This document shows, in pieces, positions 1 to 5,010 of a DNA stretch of 5,010 bases. The stretch is taken from positions 1 to 5,010 of the forward strand of contig CAAEKQ010000122.1 in assembly GCA_900756575.1 (NCBI GenBank). The letters run 5' to 3'. Position 1 is the first letter of the stretch. Every line of letters begins with the position of its first letter. The DNA is from an uncultured Oscillospiraceae bacterium (lineage in GTDB: Bacteria > Bacillota > Clostridia > Oscillospirales > Oscillospiraceae). The notes under the pieces are model-generated. The model saw only the letters and a list, made by a program, of their open reading frames with translations, was not told where the DNA came from and made no database searches. Position numbers and translations under genes: made by a program.

Positions 1-776
1 AGGCAAAGGATGGCTTTCCGCAGATTTGGATTTTTCTCCAGCATCCACAGCATGGCATGTTCCGCCGTACCACAGAGAGCCACATAGCTGTGCTGCTGCC
101 AGCCGTCCGGGTACAGGGTGAGAAAGGCAAGCAGATCGATGGGGGCCTCGAATACATAGAGACGGTCGCTGGTACCGACCCAGTGGAAACTGCACCGGGG
201 ATCACTGCCCTCTATGTTGCCCCGGTAGCTTTTGCCTTGGGTATAGAGCCCCCTCTTGTGGGCATGACGGGCAACGCCGCGTTCATCGAATCCGACGAAC
301 ACGGCGTTGTGATACACCTTTGTCTGATCTATGGACAATTCCCGGCTCTCATAGATCAGTCCCTTCTGTGCGAAAGCGCTTAGTACCTCCCGGCTGATGT
401 GCCTCTGCTGGAGCAGATAAGCATATACCCGCCGCATGGCCTGGTTTGAGGGAGGCAGGGCAAATTCCTTTGGCGGCTCTTTTTCTTTTTTCTCCGCCGG
501 TATATACACCTCCCCCTGTTCACCATTGAGCAGACGGGTCACTGCTTCAGGGTAAGTCAGGCCGTAGAAATTTTGGACAAAGGAGATTGCATGGCCACCC
601 CTTTCTGCAGCATGATCATACCACTCATTCCCATGCACAGTAATACTGTGATCTGAGGTGAGGCGTTTGTCCTGGCCGGAGGAGATGAGTTTCTCTCCCT
701 GCCGGCGCAGGAACTCCACCAGGTCAACGGAGTTGGCACGGAGTTTTTGGTCCTCTGTGAAGTGGATATATGGCAC
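1..776 (-). CDS. DUF3991/TOPRIM domain protein, primase-like (C-terminus cut by window edge)
   Basis: This reading frame is open from a GTG at 776 to the left edge, giving 258 whole codons without the C-terminus. It starts PYIHFTEDQKLRANSVDLVE. The GTG is chosen because AAGGAGGG (784-791) lies 7-8 bases upstream and a stop (TAG, 778-780) blocks the nearby ATG at 781-783. Residues about 45-83 resemble the CHC2 zinc-finger fold of DnaG-type primases (a W-Y-D...GGHAISFVQ stretch, then YPEAV), but there is no cysteine before residue 195, so it probably binds no zinc. Residues about 112-200 fit DUF3991. A TOPRIM domain begins near 205, with the expected glutamate in FEAPID (E210); the DxD motif would lie beyond the edge. 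Proteins of this type sit beside relaxase genes in Firmicutes mobile elements. A role in priming or processing transferred DNA is inferred from the domains. The gene is separated from the relaxase operon by a terminator, so it may be its own transcription unit or be reached by read-through. Confidence 0.9.
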   Translation of the reverse strand, partial: MPYIHFTEDQKLRANSVDLVEFLRRQGEKLISSGQDKRLTSDHSITVHGNEWYDHAAERGGHAISFVQNFYGLTYPEAVTRLLNGEQGEVYIPAEKKEKEPPKEFALPPSNQAMRRVYAYLLQQRHISREVLSAFAQKGLIYESRELSIDQTKVYHNAVFVGFDERGVARHAHKRGLYTQGKSYRGNIEGSDPRCSFHWVGTSDRLYVFEAPIDLLAFLTLYPDGWQQHSYVALCGTAEHAMLWMLEKNPNLRKAILC

Positions 777-1023
777 GCTACATCCCTCCTTATCAAAAAA
801 GAGACCGCAGTATGCGGCCTCTCAAATCTGTGTTAATTCATTCGGTTGGTTGGCATCTTTCGGAGCTCTTGGACTTGATCCCAACGCCCATAGACCACAG
901 CGATAGTGTGACTGGAAAGGTGCCTGAAAGGGTAACTGAAAAAGAGAAAAAGATTTCAGAACTTCTTGTTGAAGCTCCAGAGGCTATTAATGGGAGTCCG
1001 CAGGTTCATACCTCATATGCCTC
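777..1023. other. Intergenic segment of lower GC between the relaxase operon and the TOPRIM gene
   Basis: The 247 bases between the small ORF and the TOPRIM gene hold the terminator at 795-823 and no convincing minus-strand gene. By hand count, 841-1020 is about 47% GC, visibly poorer than the flanking genes. The plus strand is open from an ATG at 812 (or 770) to a stop at 1028-1030, coding for 72 (or 86) residues, with a charged central stretch VTEKEKKISELL. It has no good ribosome binding site, runs against all its neighbours, and matches no family I recognise. It could be a small antisense gene, a gene remnant or non-coding DNA. A related short sequence, TATGC(GG)CCTCTCA, occurs near both ends (811-824 and 1016-1026). 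Confidence 0.4.
795..823 (-). terminator. Rho-independent terminator or attenuator just upstream of the TOPRIM gene
   Basis: Read on the minus strand, arms GAGA-(GG)-CCGCA and TGCGGTCTC form a 9-bp stem with a two-base GG bulge and a TAC loop, followed directly by six T (795-800). On the plus strand the stem is preceded by the A-run and has no T-tract after it, so the direction is minus. It can end the relaxase operon, but it stands only about four bases before the AGGAGG of the TOPRIM gene, which also fits a leader attenuator for that gene. Confidence 0.75.
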
Positions 1024-1158
1024 TCACTGATTCCTTCCCTTGAGTTTCCGGTGGAACAGAACAGGTCTGCACGGGATTGGCTTTTGCCTTTTCAGCCCTT
1101 GAATGCCTTTTGGCTGCGCCAATAAAATCTGCTGTTTAAACTGCACTTTCTGTTTCAA
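1024..1158 (-). CDS. Possible 44-residue basic protein, translationally coupled to the relaxase
   Basis: A TTG at 1158 opens a 44-codon frame ending in TGA at 1024-1026. It begins MKQKVQFKQQ and ends in KLKGRNQ. The support is translational: GGGAGGT (1165-1171) begins at the base right after the relaxase stop codon and lies six bases from the TTG, an arrangement typical of coupled genes. The product is rich in lysine, arginine and glutamine and has almost no acidic residues, so nucleic-acid binding is conceivable. No domain, signal peptide or membrane segment is visible, and I do not recognise the family. A longer frame reading through the relaxase end from 1374 is an out-of-frame overlap and is not preferred. 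The TTG start and short length leave real doubt that it is expressed. Confidence 0.45.
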   Translation of the reverse strand: MKQKVQFKQQILLAQPKGIQGLKRQKPIPCRPVLFHRKLKGRNQ

Positions 1159-1171
1159 AAGATTACCTCCC

Positions 1172-4168
1172 TTATAGCTGCATTTCCGGCTCATGGTCAT
1201 CCGCCTTGTGGCCCTGAGCGATCTTCTTCGCCTTGATTTTTCGTAGGAGCTTCCGATCCACCGCGACCCGAACGCCACCGGAGGGCGGTGGTTGGTTTTG
1301 CTCCTGGAAAATGTTGGCCAGATGGTGGAACAGCGAAATGACGGCCGCCACAGGAGGCTGGCCCAAGCGGTCATCCATGTGTTTCAGGAAATATTGAGCA
1401 TATTCATTGCCCTGATCCGCTGCCAGCTGGAACCACTTGATCGCACTGGATCTATCTTTTGGGACCTCCTTCCCAAGCAGATAGAGCTTGCCGAGGGCAT
1501 ACTGGGCGTATTGATTGCCCTGTTCCGCTGCGGCGGTGAGCCAGCGGATGGCGGCTTTCACATCCTTTGGCGCATCTTCCCCCTGGAGCAGCAGCTTGCC
1601 CAGCCGGTACTGCGCAAACTGATTACCCCGGCCTGCTGACCGCTTCAGCAGACTTAGTGCTTTTACGCTGTCTTTGGGTGCATCTTCTCCTGTGAGATAG
1701 ACCAGAGCCAGGGCGTATTCCGCATACCCGTTCTCCTGTTTGGCCGCGGCAGTAAGCCAGCGGATGGCGGTTATTACATCCTTTGGGATACCGTCGTCTC
1801 CCTTCAGCAGCAGTTTTCCCAGGCGGTACTGGGCAAACTGGTTCCCAAGTTCCGCAGCGTATGTGAGCCATTTCAGTGCGGCCGCCGGGTCTCTGGGCAG
1901 GGCTGCGTCACCGGCAAGATACAGCTTGCCAAGAGCAAAGGCGGCGAAGCTGTTTTCCTTCGTTGCCGCAAGTGTGAACAGAGCCACCGCCTTTTGAATG
2001 TCTTTTTCCACGCCCTGACCATCCCGATAGATTTTGCCGAGCGCGTATTGAGCACAGTCCTGGCCGGCTTCCGCCGCCTTTGTCAGCCGCTCCAATGCCT
2101 GGGCTGTCTGCTCCGGTGTAGAGGATGGATCATTGAAAATCATCCGGGCCAGTTGGTACTGCGCGTGGGGATTGTCCAGTTTGGACGCCTGTTCAAACCA
2201 CTCCCTGGCTGCCGTCTCATCTTTACCAGTCCCTACACCATGGAGGAGCATCCATCCGATGCGGTACTGCAATTTATCGTCATGGCTCTGCTGTTCCAAT
2301 TCGAGAAATCCGGCGAAGGCTTGCCGGTACCACTGTTCCGACGCTTCGGCGTCCTTCTCACAGCCAATGCCGTCCCGATACATCTTTCCTAACTCGTAGG
2401 CGGCATAGGGGAAGTCCTGCTGTGCGGAGGCTGTGTATAACTCCAGCGCCCGCGCATCGTCCTGTTCCACACCCTGTCCACGGCGAAACAGGCCGGCAAG
2501 GGAATATTGCGCATACTTGTACCCTTTGTCTGCGGAAAGTTGGAACCACCGGGCGGCATCACCATAGTCCTGCTCACAGCCGAGGCCCGCGGCATACAGT
2601 TTGCCGATCCGGTACTCCGCATAGCGTTTTTTCTTCTGCCTCTCAACAGCATAGAAAGCGGCCAGCGCCTTGCTGTACCACACATGGGCGGCCTGCATAT
2701 CAATCTTCCGGCCCAGCCCGTCCGCAAGCATCCGGCCCAGATCGTGCATGGCCAGCGCATTGCCTTTTTGCGCCTCCTGTTGGAACAGGGTAAACGCCTG
2801 CTCAAGATCCTGGGGCTGATCCTTGCCGCCAAACAAACAGCGGCGGGCCAGGCGGTACTCATCGCTCCAGTTCATCTGCGCTTTGGCTGGCGCAGACACC
2901 GTTTTGTCTGGGACATCGTCCGGTGGGGACTCCGAGAAATCATTCCAGTCATTATCAGGCTGGGGCGCCTCCGGCAGCGGCGCTTCTTCCTGGTCCTCCA
3001 CAGGGACACGGTCTTGCTGGTCATCTGGATGGAAAACCTGCTGGCGCGCCCCCAGTGTTACCGCTTCCTCAATGACGATGTTTTTGATCCGCTTGAATTC
3101 CTTCTGCTGGGAAAGGGGAAGGCGTGGAGGCAGGTCGTCCTTGTAGGTGCGCAGCACATCTTCCCGCAGTTCATACCACAGGGCATAGGCTGCGGCGACA
3201 CATGGCTCTTTGGCCAGCTCGTCCACAATCTCATCCACCACGGCCTTCAGCGGAGCCTTGAGGTAGCCGTACTGCTTCCTGCCTCCGGTGTGCCGCAGGC
3301 GTTCCGCCAGATGCTCCATGAGCTTCTCCATGCGGTGGTTGACCACGGCGCCGCTCCACATCCGTTCAATCAACTGCTCCAGCACAGAGCGGGCGTCCTC
3401 ATTCAGCGTGTCCCTACTCTGGGTCTGCTTCTGGTAAAGCTCCGTCAGCTCCTGCCGGAAGATCTCTTTTGCCAGTCCCGACTTGATTTGGGCGATGCCC
3501 TGCGTGGTGAGGAAGCCTTTCGACGGATCGGCGCTGTAGCAGACCATGTGGATATGGGGATGGTGTGCTTCATCATGGAATGCAGCGTACCACCGGAAAT
3601 CCTCCCAAGGGATCTTCATCGCCTCCGCCATTTCCATGGCATACTTGGAGAGCAGTGCTTTCCATTCTTCCGCCTTGTCATAGCCGAGACGGGCAGCGTC
3701 TTCCCGCCGCAGAGAGATGATGGGCAGCCACACATTACCGGGGTGGGCCGCGACCGCTTCCGCTACCTGCGCCAGTACGAGCTGATCTTCCTCACCGGTA
3801 AACAATCCATGGGAACCGACGCGCTGGGCGCGGGGGCGGGTGGCGATGTACTTCAGATAGTTATCCTTCTTGGCGATCTGGTTATAGTTGTCCTCCAGAG
3901 CGCGAGTGATGAACTCCGATGCGTTGGTGCGTGTCGGCTCGGCCGCATAGTCCTCGTATTCAAACATCCCACGGCTGAGCGGGAAGTCCCGCAGGATCTG
4001 TTCCACCATCTTTTTCTGCTTTGAGGTGGCCGGCCACTCACTGCGTCCCGGATCGATGCGCTCCACACCATTCCGTGTGGCCATATATTTCACATAGTTT
4101 TCAAGATGAGCGGTGGCGGAGGAGGTACCGCCCTTGATGTAGGGGCACTTGAAAATCAGGCGCGGCAC
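1172..4168 (-). CDS. MobP-type (MobP3-like) relaxase with C-terminal Sel1-like repeat array
   Basis: The 998-residue product is inferred to nick oriT, stay joined to the 5' end through a tyrosine and carry the strand to the recipient. Residues 1-370 form the relaxase. FKCPYIKGG and NYVKYMATR at the N-terminus supply the candidate catalytic tyrosines (Y25, Y28). A second copy, NYLKYIATR followed by GSHGLF, lies at 103-123 (Y104, Y107). The metal-binding histidine motif is FHDEAHHPHIHM at 197-208 (H203, H205 and H207 among the likely ligands). Residues 380-432 are an acidic, proline-rich linker. Residues 438-928 hold about 13 Sel1-like repeats of usually 36 residues. The tail (965-998) is basic, then acidic. 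The GTG start is forced by an in-frame TGA just upstream (4175-4177) and supported by AAGGTGGTGA (4175-4184). The gene begins 22 bases after the ribbon-helix-helix gene, so the two form an operon. The relaxase assignment is strong; the MobP3 subgroup is from recognition of the motifs only. The Sel1 part is known elsewhere as a protein-binding solenoid, but its partner here is unknown. Confidence 0.93.
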   Translation of the reverse strand: MPRLIFKCPYIKGGTSSATAHLENYVKYMATRNGVERIDPGRSEWPATSKQKKMVEQILRDFPLSRGMFEYEDYAAEPTRTNASEFITRALEDNYNQIAKKDNYLKYIATRPRAQRVGSHGLFTGEEDQLVLAQVAEAVAAHPGNVWLPIISLRREDAARLGYDKAEEWKALLSKYAMEMAEAMKIPWEDFRWYAAFHDEAHHPHIHMVCYSADPSKGFLTTQGIAQIKSGLAKEIFRQELTELYQKQTQSRDTLNEDARSVLEQLIERMWSGAVVNHRMEKLMEHLAERLRHTGGRKQYGYLKAPLKAVVDEIVDELAKEPCVAAAYALWYELREDVLRTYKDDLPPRLPLSQQKEFKRIKNIVIEEAVTLGARQQVFHPDDQQDRVPVEDQEEAPLPEAPQPDNDWNDFSESPPDDVPDKTVSAPAKAQMNWSDEYRLARRCLFGGKDQPQDLEQAFTLFQQEAQKGNALAMHDLGRMLADGLGRKIDMQAAHVWYSKALAAFYAVERQKKKRYAEYRIGKLYAAGLGCEQDYGDAARWFQLSADKGYKYAQYSLAGLFRRGQGVEQDDARALELYTASAQQDFPYAAYELGKMYRDGIGCEKDAEASEQWYRQAFAGFLELEQQSHDDKLQYRIGWMLLHGVGTGKDETAAREWFEQASKLDNPHAQYQLARMIFNDPSSTPEQTAQALERLTKAAEAGQDCAQYALGKIYRDGQGVEKDIQKAVALFTLAATKENSFAAFALGKLYLAGDAALPRDPAAALKWLTYAAELGNQFAQYRLGKLLLKGDDGIPKDVITAIRWLTAAAKQENGYAEYALALVYLTGEDAPKDSVKALSLLKRSAGRGNQFAQYRLGKLLLQGEDAPKDVKAAIRWLTAAAEQGNQYAQYALGKLYLLGKEVPKDRSSAIKWFQLAADQGNEYAQYFLKHMDDRLGQPPVAAVISLFHHLANIFQEQNQPPPSGGVRVAVDRKLLRKIKAKKIAQGHKADDHEPEMQL
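1385..2857 (-). repeat. Sel1-like repeat array inside the relaxase gene (about 13 units)
   Basis: The segment codes for residues 438-928 of the relaxase. Units follow the pattern LGKxYxxGxG...D...A..W...AA..GN..AQY, usually 36 residues (about 108 bases). Two units, starting near residues 477 and 592, are about eight residues longer and have a distinctive F..xE insertion; they are spaced three units apart. GNQFAQYRLGKLLL occurs at residues 775-788 and again at 848-861, a two-unit period of 73 residues (219 bases). These features point to growth of the array by internal block duplication. The repeats are diverged at DNA level, so the array is not a simple tandem DNA repeat. Confidence 0.9.
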
Positions 4169-4190
4169 AGACTGTCACCACCTTTGTGCA

Positions 4191-4598
4191 TCACTCCACG
4201 CCCCGCTGGTAGTCGATGGCGTCCTTGAAGCTGATGCGCCCATTGGTCTGCTTCACTTCACGGACGGACCGGGCGCGGAGTGTCTTGAGATCCTCGTCAC
4301 TGATTTCCATGCCCGCCGCCAGTACATTCATCATCATGTTGACCTCCACCGCCAGTTTGAAGAGCAGGCGGGCGATGCGGTTCTCACTGTCCTGGACGGT
4401 TCCGCGCATGGCTGCCACCAGTGCGGGCGGCAGATATGCTGTGGCTTCCTTGCCGGAAACATAGCCGGCATAGAAGCGGATTGCCTTTTCAATAAACTCG
4501 TTCTGGCTCTGGCAGTTATCCCTTTCACAGAGTTCTTTGACCAGTTGCTGTGTTTCGGGAGCAATACGCAGAGCGAACTTGATTTTTTCTCTCGCCAT
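4191..4598 (-). CDS. Ribbon-helix-helix relaxosome accessory protein (MobC-like role)
   Basis: The 135-residue product begins MAREKIKFALRIAPETQQLV. The ATG at 4598 is preferred over a TTG at 4610 because CCTCC (4604-4608, GGAGG on this strand) stands five bases before it and would lie inside the coding sequence if the TTG were used. Residues about 4-45 fit a ribbon-helix-helix DNA-binding fold: a short beta strand (KIKFALRI), then two helices joined by a turn containing SQNEFIEKAIRFY. Residues 60-110 are predicted largely helical and may mediate oligomer or relaxase contacts. Proteins of this fold upstream of a relaxase gene usually bind oriT, help the relaxase melt or nick DNA, and repress their own operon. 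That role is inferred here from fold and place: the gene stands between the candidate oriT and the relaxase. I do not recognise the exact family. A plain transcriptional regulator is the main alternative. Confidence 0.85.
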   Translation of the reverse strand: MAREKIKFALRIAPETQQLVKELCERDNCQSQNEFIEKAIRFYAGYVSGKEATAYLPPALVAAMRGTVQDSENRIARLLFKLAVEVNMMMNVLAAGMEISDEDLKTLRARSVREVKQTNGRISFKDAIDYQRGVE

Positions 4599-4612
4599 AC
4601 TTTCCTCCAATC

Positions 4613-4644
4613 AAAAATCCCTGACCTTTGCATGGCCAGGGATT
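4613..4644 (-). terminator. Terminator-like hairpin in the leader of the ribbon-helix-helix gene
   Basis: Arms AATCCCTG (4616-4623) and CAGGGATT (4637-4644) pair over 8 bp, with one A/C mismatch and then CC/GG continuing inward to the loop. Read on the minus strand the stem runs into five T (4613-4617), then GATT and the GGAGG of the next gene. It could stop read-through from outside the operon or act as an attenuator. The plus-strand side has only an interrupted T-rich stretch (CGTTTTCTTT), so weak bidirectional function is possible. Confidence 0.6.
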
Positions 4645-4727
4645 CGTTTTCTTTAAGAGGCTTCTTTACTTCAAAGCTGAATGCCGCCCATACTTTGCTT
4701 TTGTGCCTCCTTTTCTGTCCATATCCC

Positions 4728-4736
4728 TGTTATAAT
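4728..4736 (+). promoter_or_regulatory. Possible extended -10 promoter element pointing rightward
   Basis: TGTTATAAT is an exact extended -10 (TGnTATAAT) on the plus strand. No good -35 stands 16-18 bases upstream (the T-rich TCCTTTT occupies that place), though extended -10 promoters can work with a weak one. It would transcribe across the candidate oriT toward the right edge, away from the mob operon. The core TTATAA is self-complementary, so a minus-strand -10 (TATAAC) serving the mob operon cannot be excluded. Confidence 0.3.
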
Positions 4737-4775
4737 GCCGGATAAACGCCGAAGTGATGGGCCATTCCAGCCGTG

Positions 4776-4915
4776 GTGACCCCCGGTGTGATCCCATCCC
4801 CTGAAAAGTGACCCCCGCAAAACCGTTCCCCGGCCCGCATTGCGGGGCGGTGTGAGCCGAGCGGGGGACGCTTTGCGACCCCCGCTCTTTATCCTGCACT
4901 GTTTTCGACCCCTCG
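4776..4915 (+). repeat. Four GACCCC-type direct motifs spaced about 32 bases around the nic site
   Basis: GTGACCCCCG occurs at 4776-4785 and 4808-4817, GCGACCCCCG at 4875-4884, and CGACCCCTCG at 4906-4915. The spacings are 32, 67 and 31 bases, close to one or two steps of 32-33 (about three helical turns). The third copy overlaps the right arm of the inverted repeat next to nic. Such iterons are plausible binding sites for the ribbon-helix-helix protein, which is inference. Confidence 0.5.
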
Positions 4916-4946
4916 GTTCACCCTCGCTAAAGGCGAAAGTGAGAGG
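4859..4946 (+). other. oriT: Candidate origin of transfer (oriT) with RP4-type nic motif
   Basis: Inverted repeat arms GAGCGGGGG (4859-4867) and CCCCCGCTC (4879-4887) match perfectly over 9 bp, and inside them CGC-TTT-GCG extends the hairpin across an A/A mismatch. Two bases after the right arm comes TATCCTGC (4890-4897). IncP-type (RP4/R751, MobP) relaxases cleave YATCCTG|Y, so the predicted nick lies between 4896 and 4897 on the plus strand. A second imperfect hairpin follows at 4911-4946 (CCTC/GAGG, TCAC/GTGA, TCGC/GCGA around a TAAAG loop). The place just upstream of a relaxosome accessory gene and a MobP-family relaxase is typical. The relaxase-bound 5' end at 4897 would lead rightward, so the mob genes enter the recipient last. 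The motif is short, but repeat, spacing and context together make it persuasive. Confidence 0.72.
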
Positions 4947-5010
4947 CCATCAACGCAGGACGGTCACTGCTCATTTTAGGAACGGCCCGCACAAAGCCCC
5001 CACAAATCGC

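Larger units (their letters stand above)
4599..5010. other. Non-coding region upstream of the mob operon, holding the candidate oriT
   Basis: These 412 bases show no convincing gene on either strand. From left to right they hold a leader hairpin (4613-4644), a leader stretch with an AAAGGAGG-like sequence without a well-placed start (4704-4712), a possible plus-strand promoter (4728-4736), repeated GACCCC motifs (4776-4915), a small palindrome CCCGCA-T-TGCGGG (4834-4846), and the nic-site region (4859-4946). I see nothing definite in 4947-5010. The promoter that should drive the minus-strand operon must lie here, but no clear -35/-10 pair is visible on that strand. Confidence 0.7.

Noticed and set aside
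57..383. A 108-codon plus-strand frame opposite the TOPRIM gene
   Set aside because: It is antisense to a well-supported domain-bearing gene, with no ribosome site and no recognisable family.
778..783. A start-stop pair, ATG-TAG, between the ribosome site and the GTG of the TOPRIM gene
   Set aside because: The ATG abuts the Shine-Dalgarno sequence with almost no spacing, so initiation there is unlikely. It is most easily explained as chance.
557..796. A 79-codon minus-strand frame overlapping the start of the TOPRIM gene
   Set aside because: It begins at a TTG within the leader and is in a different frame from the recognisable DUF3991/TOPRIM protein. Its product shows no domain.
1016..1030. 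The end repeat TATGC(GG)CCTCTCA read as a transposon target-site duplication or attachment site
   Set aside because: The copies are imperfect, no terminal inverted repeats or transposase accompany them, and eight to eleven matching bases can arise by chance. It is kept only as part of a low-interest observation.
1385..2857. A CRISPR array or simple tandem DNA repeat, considered because of the regular spacing of about 108 bases
   Set aside because: The periodicity is at protein level (Sel1 units). The DNA units are diverged and of unequal length, with no identical repeats separated by unique spacers.
2507..4024. A 505-codon open frame on the plus strand opposite the relaxase gene
   Set aside because: It lies wholly inside the relaxase gene on the other strand and its translation shows no domain. 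Long antisense frames are common in GC-rich genes, while the minus-strand frame has relaxase motifs and Sel1 repeats.
4666..4722. An 18-residue leader peptide (MDRKGGTKAKYGRHSALK), or its 77-residue extension from a GTG at 4899
   Set aside because: The ATG has only AGGG two bases upstream, too close for a good ribosome site. The longer form would cross the candidate nic region and has no ribosome site or recognisable domain. A leader-peptide attenuator remains possible but is not supported enough to list.

Overview
The window looks like the mobilisation (relaxosome) module of an integrative or conjugative element from a gut-type Clostridia (Firmicutes). The basis is fairly high GC, strong GGAGG ribosome binding sites, and proteins of the kinds found in Ruminococcaceae/Oscillospiraceae and Lachnospiraceae elements. 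Species and element identity cannot be fixed from the sequence alone.

All confident genes lie on the minus strand, so the operon reads from right to left. From the right: a non-coding region (4599-5010) with a candidate origin of transfer; a small ribbon-helix-helix protein (4191-4598); a 998-residue MobP-type relaxase (1172-4168), the best match being the MobP3 group, with about 13 Sel1-like repeats in its C-terminal half; a possible 44-residue basic protein coupled to the relaxase stop (1024-1158); a 247-bp gap with a terminator and a stretch of different composition (777-1023); and the first 258 codons of a DUF3991/TOPRIM primase-like protein that runs off the left edge (1-776).

The candidate oriT holds the best non-coding signal. 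A perfect 9-bp inverted repeat (4859-4867 / 4879-4887) is followed two bases later by TATCCTG|C (4890-4897), which matches the IncP/RP4-type nic consensus YATCCTG|Y. A second, imperfect hairpin (4911-4946) and four roughly 32-bp-spaced GACCCC motifs surround it. If nicked there, the transferred strand leads away from the mob genes, which would enter the recipient last.

How the parts could work together (inference): the ribbon-helix-helix protein binds repeats at oriT and helps load the relaxase. The relaxase nicks and pilots the strand, perhaps using its Sel1 solenoid as a docking surface. The TOPRIM protein would act in DNA processing or priming after transfer. Two genes (ribbon-helix-helix and TOPRIM) are each preceded by a terminator-like hairpin whose U-tract runs almost directly into the ribosome binding site, which suggests attenuation or insulation from read-through. 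Three of the four proposed genes start with GTG or TTG.
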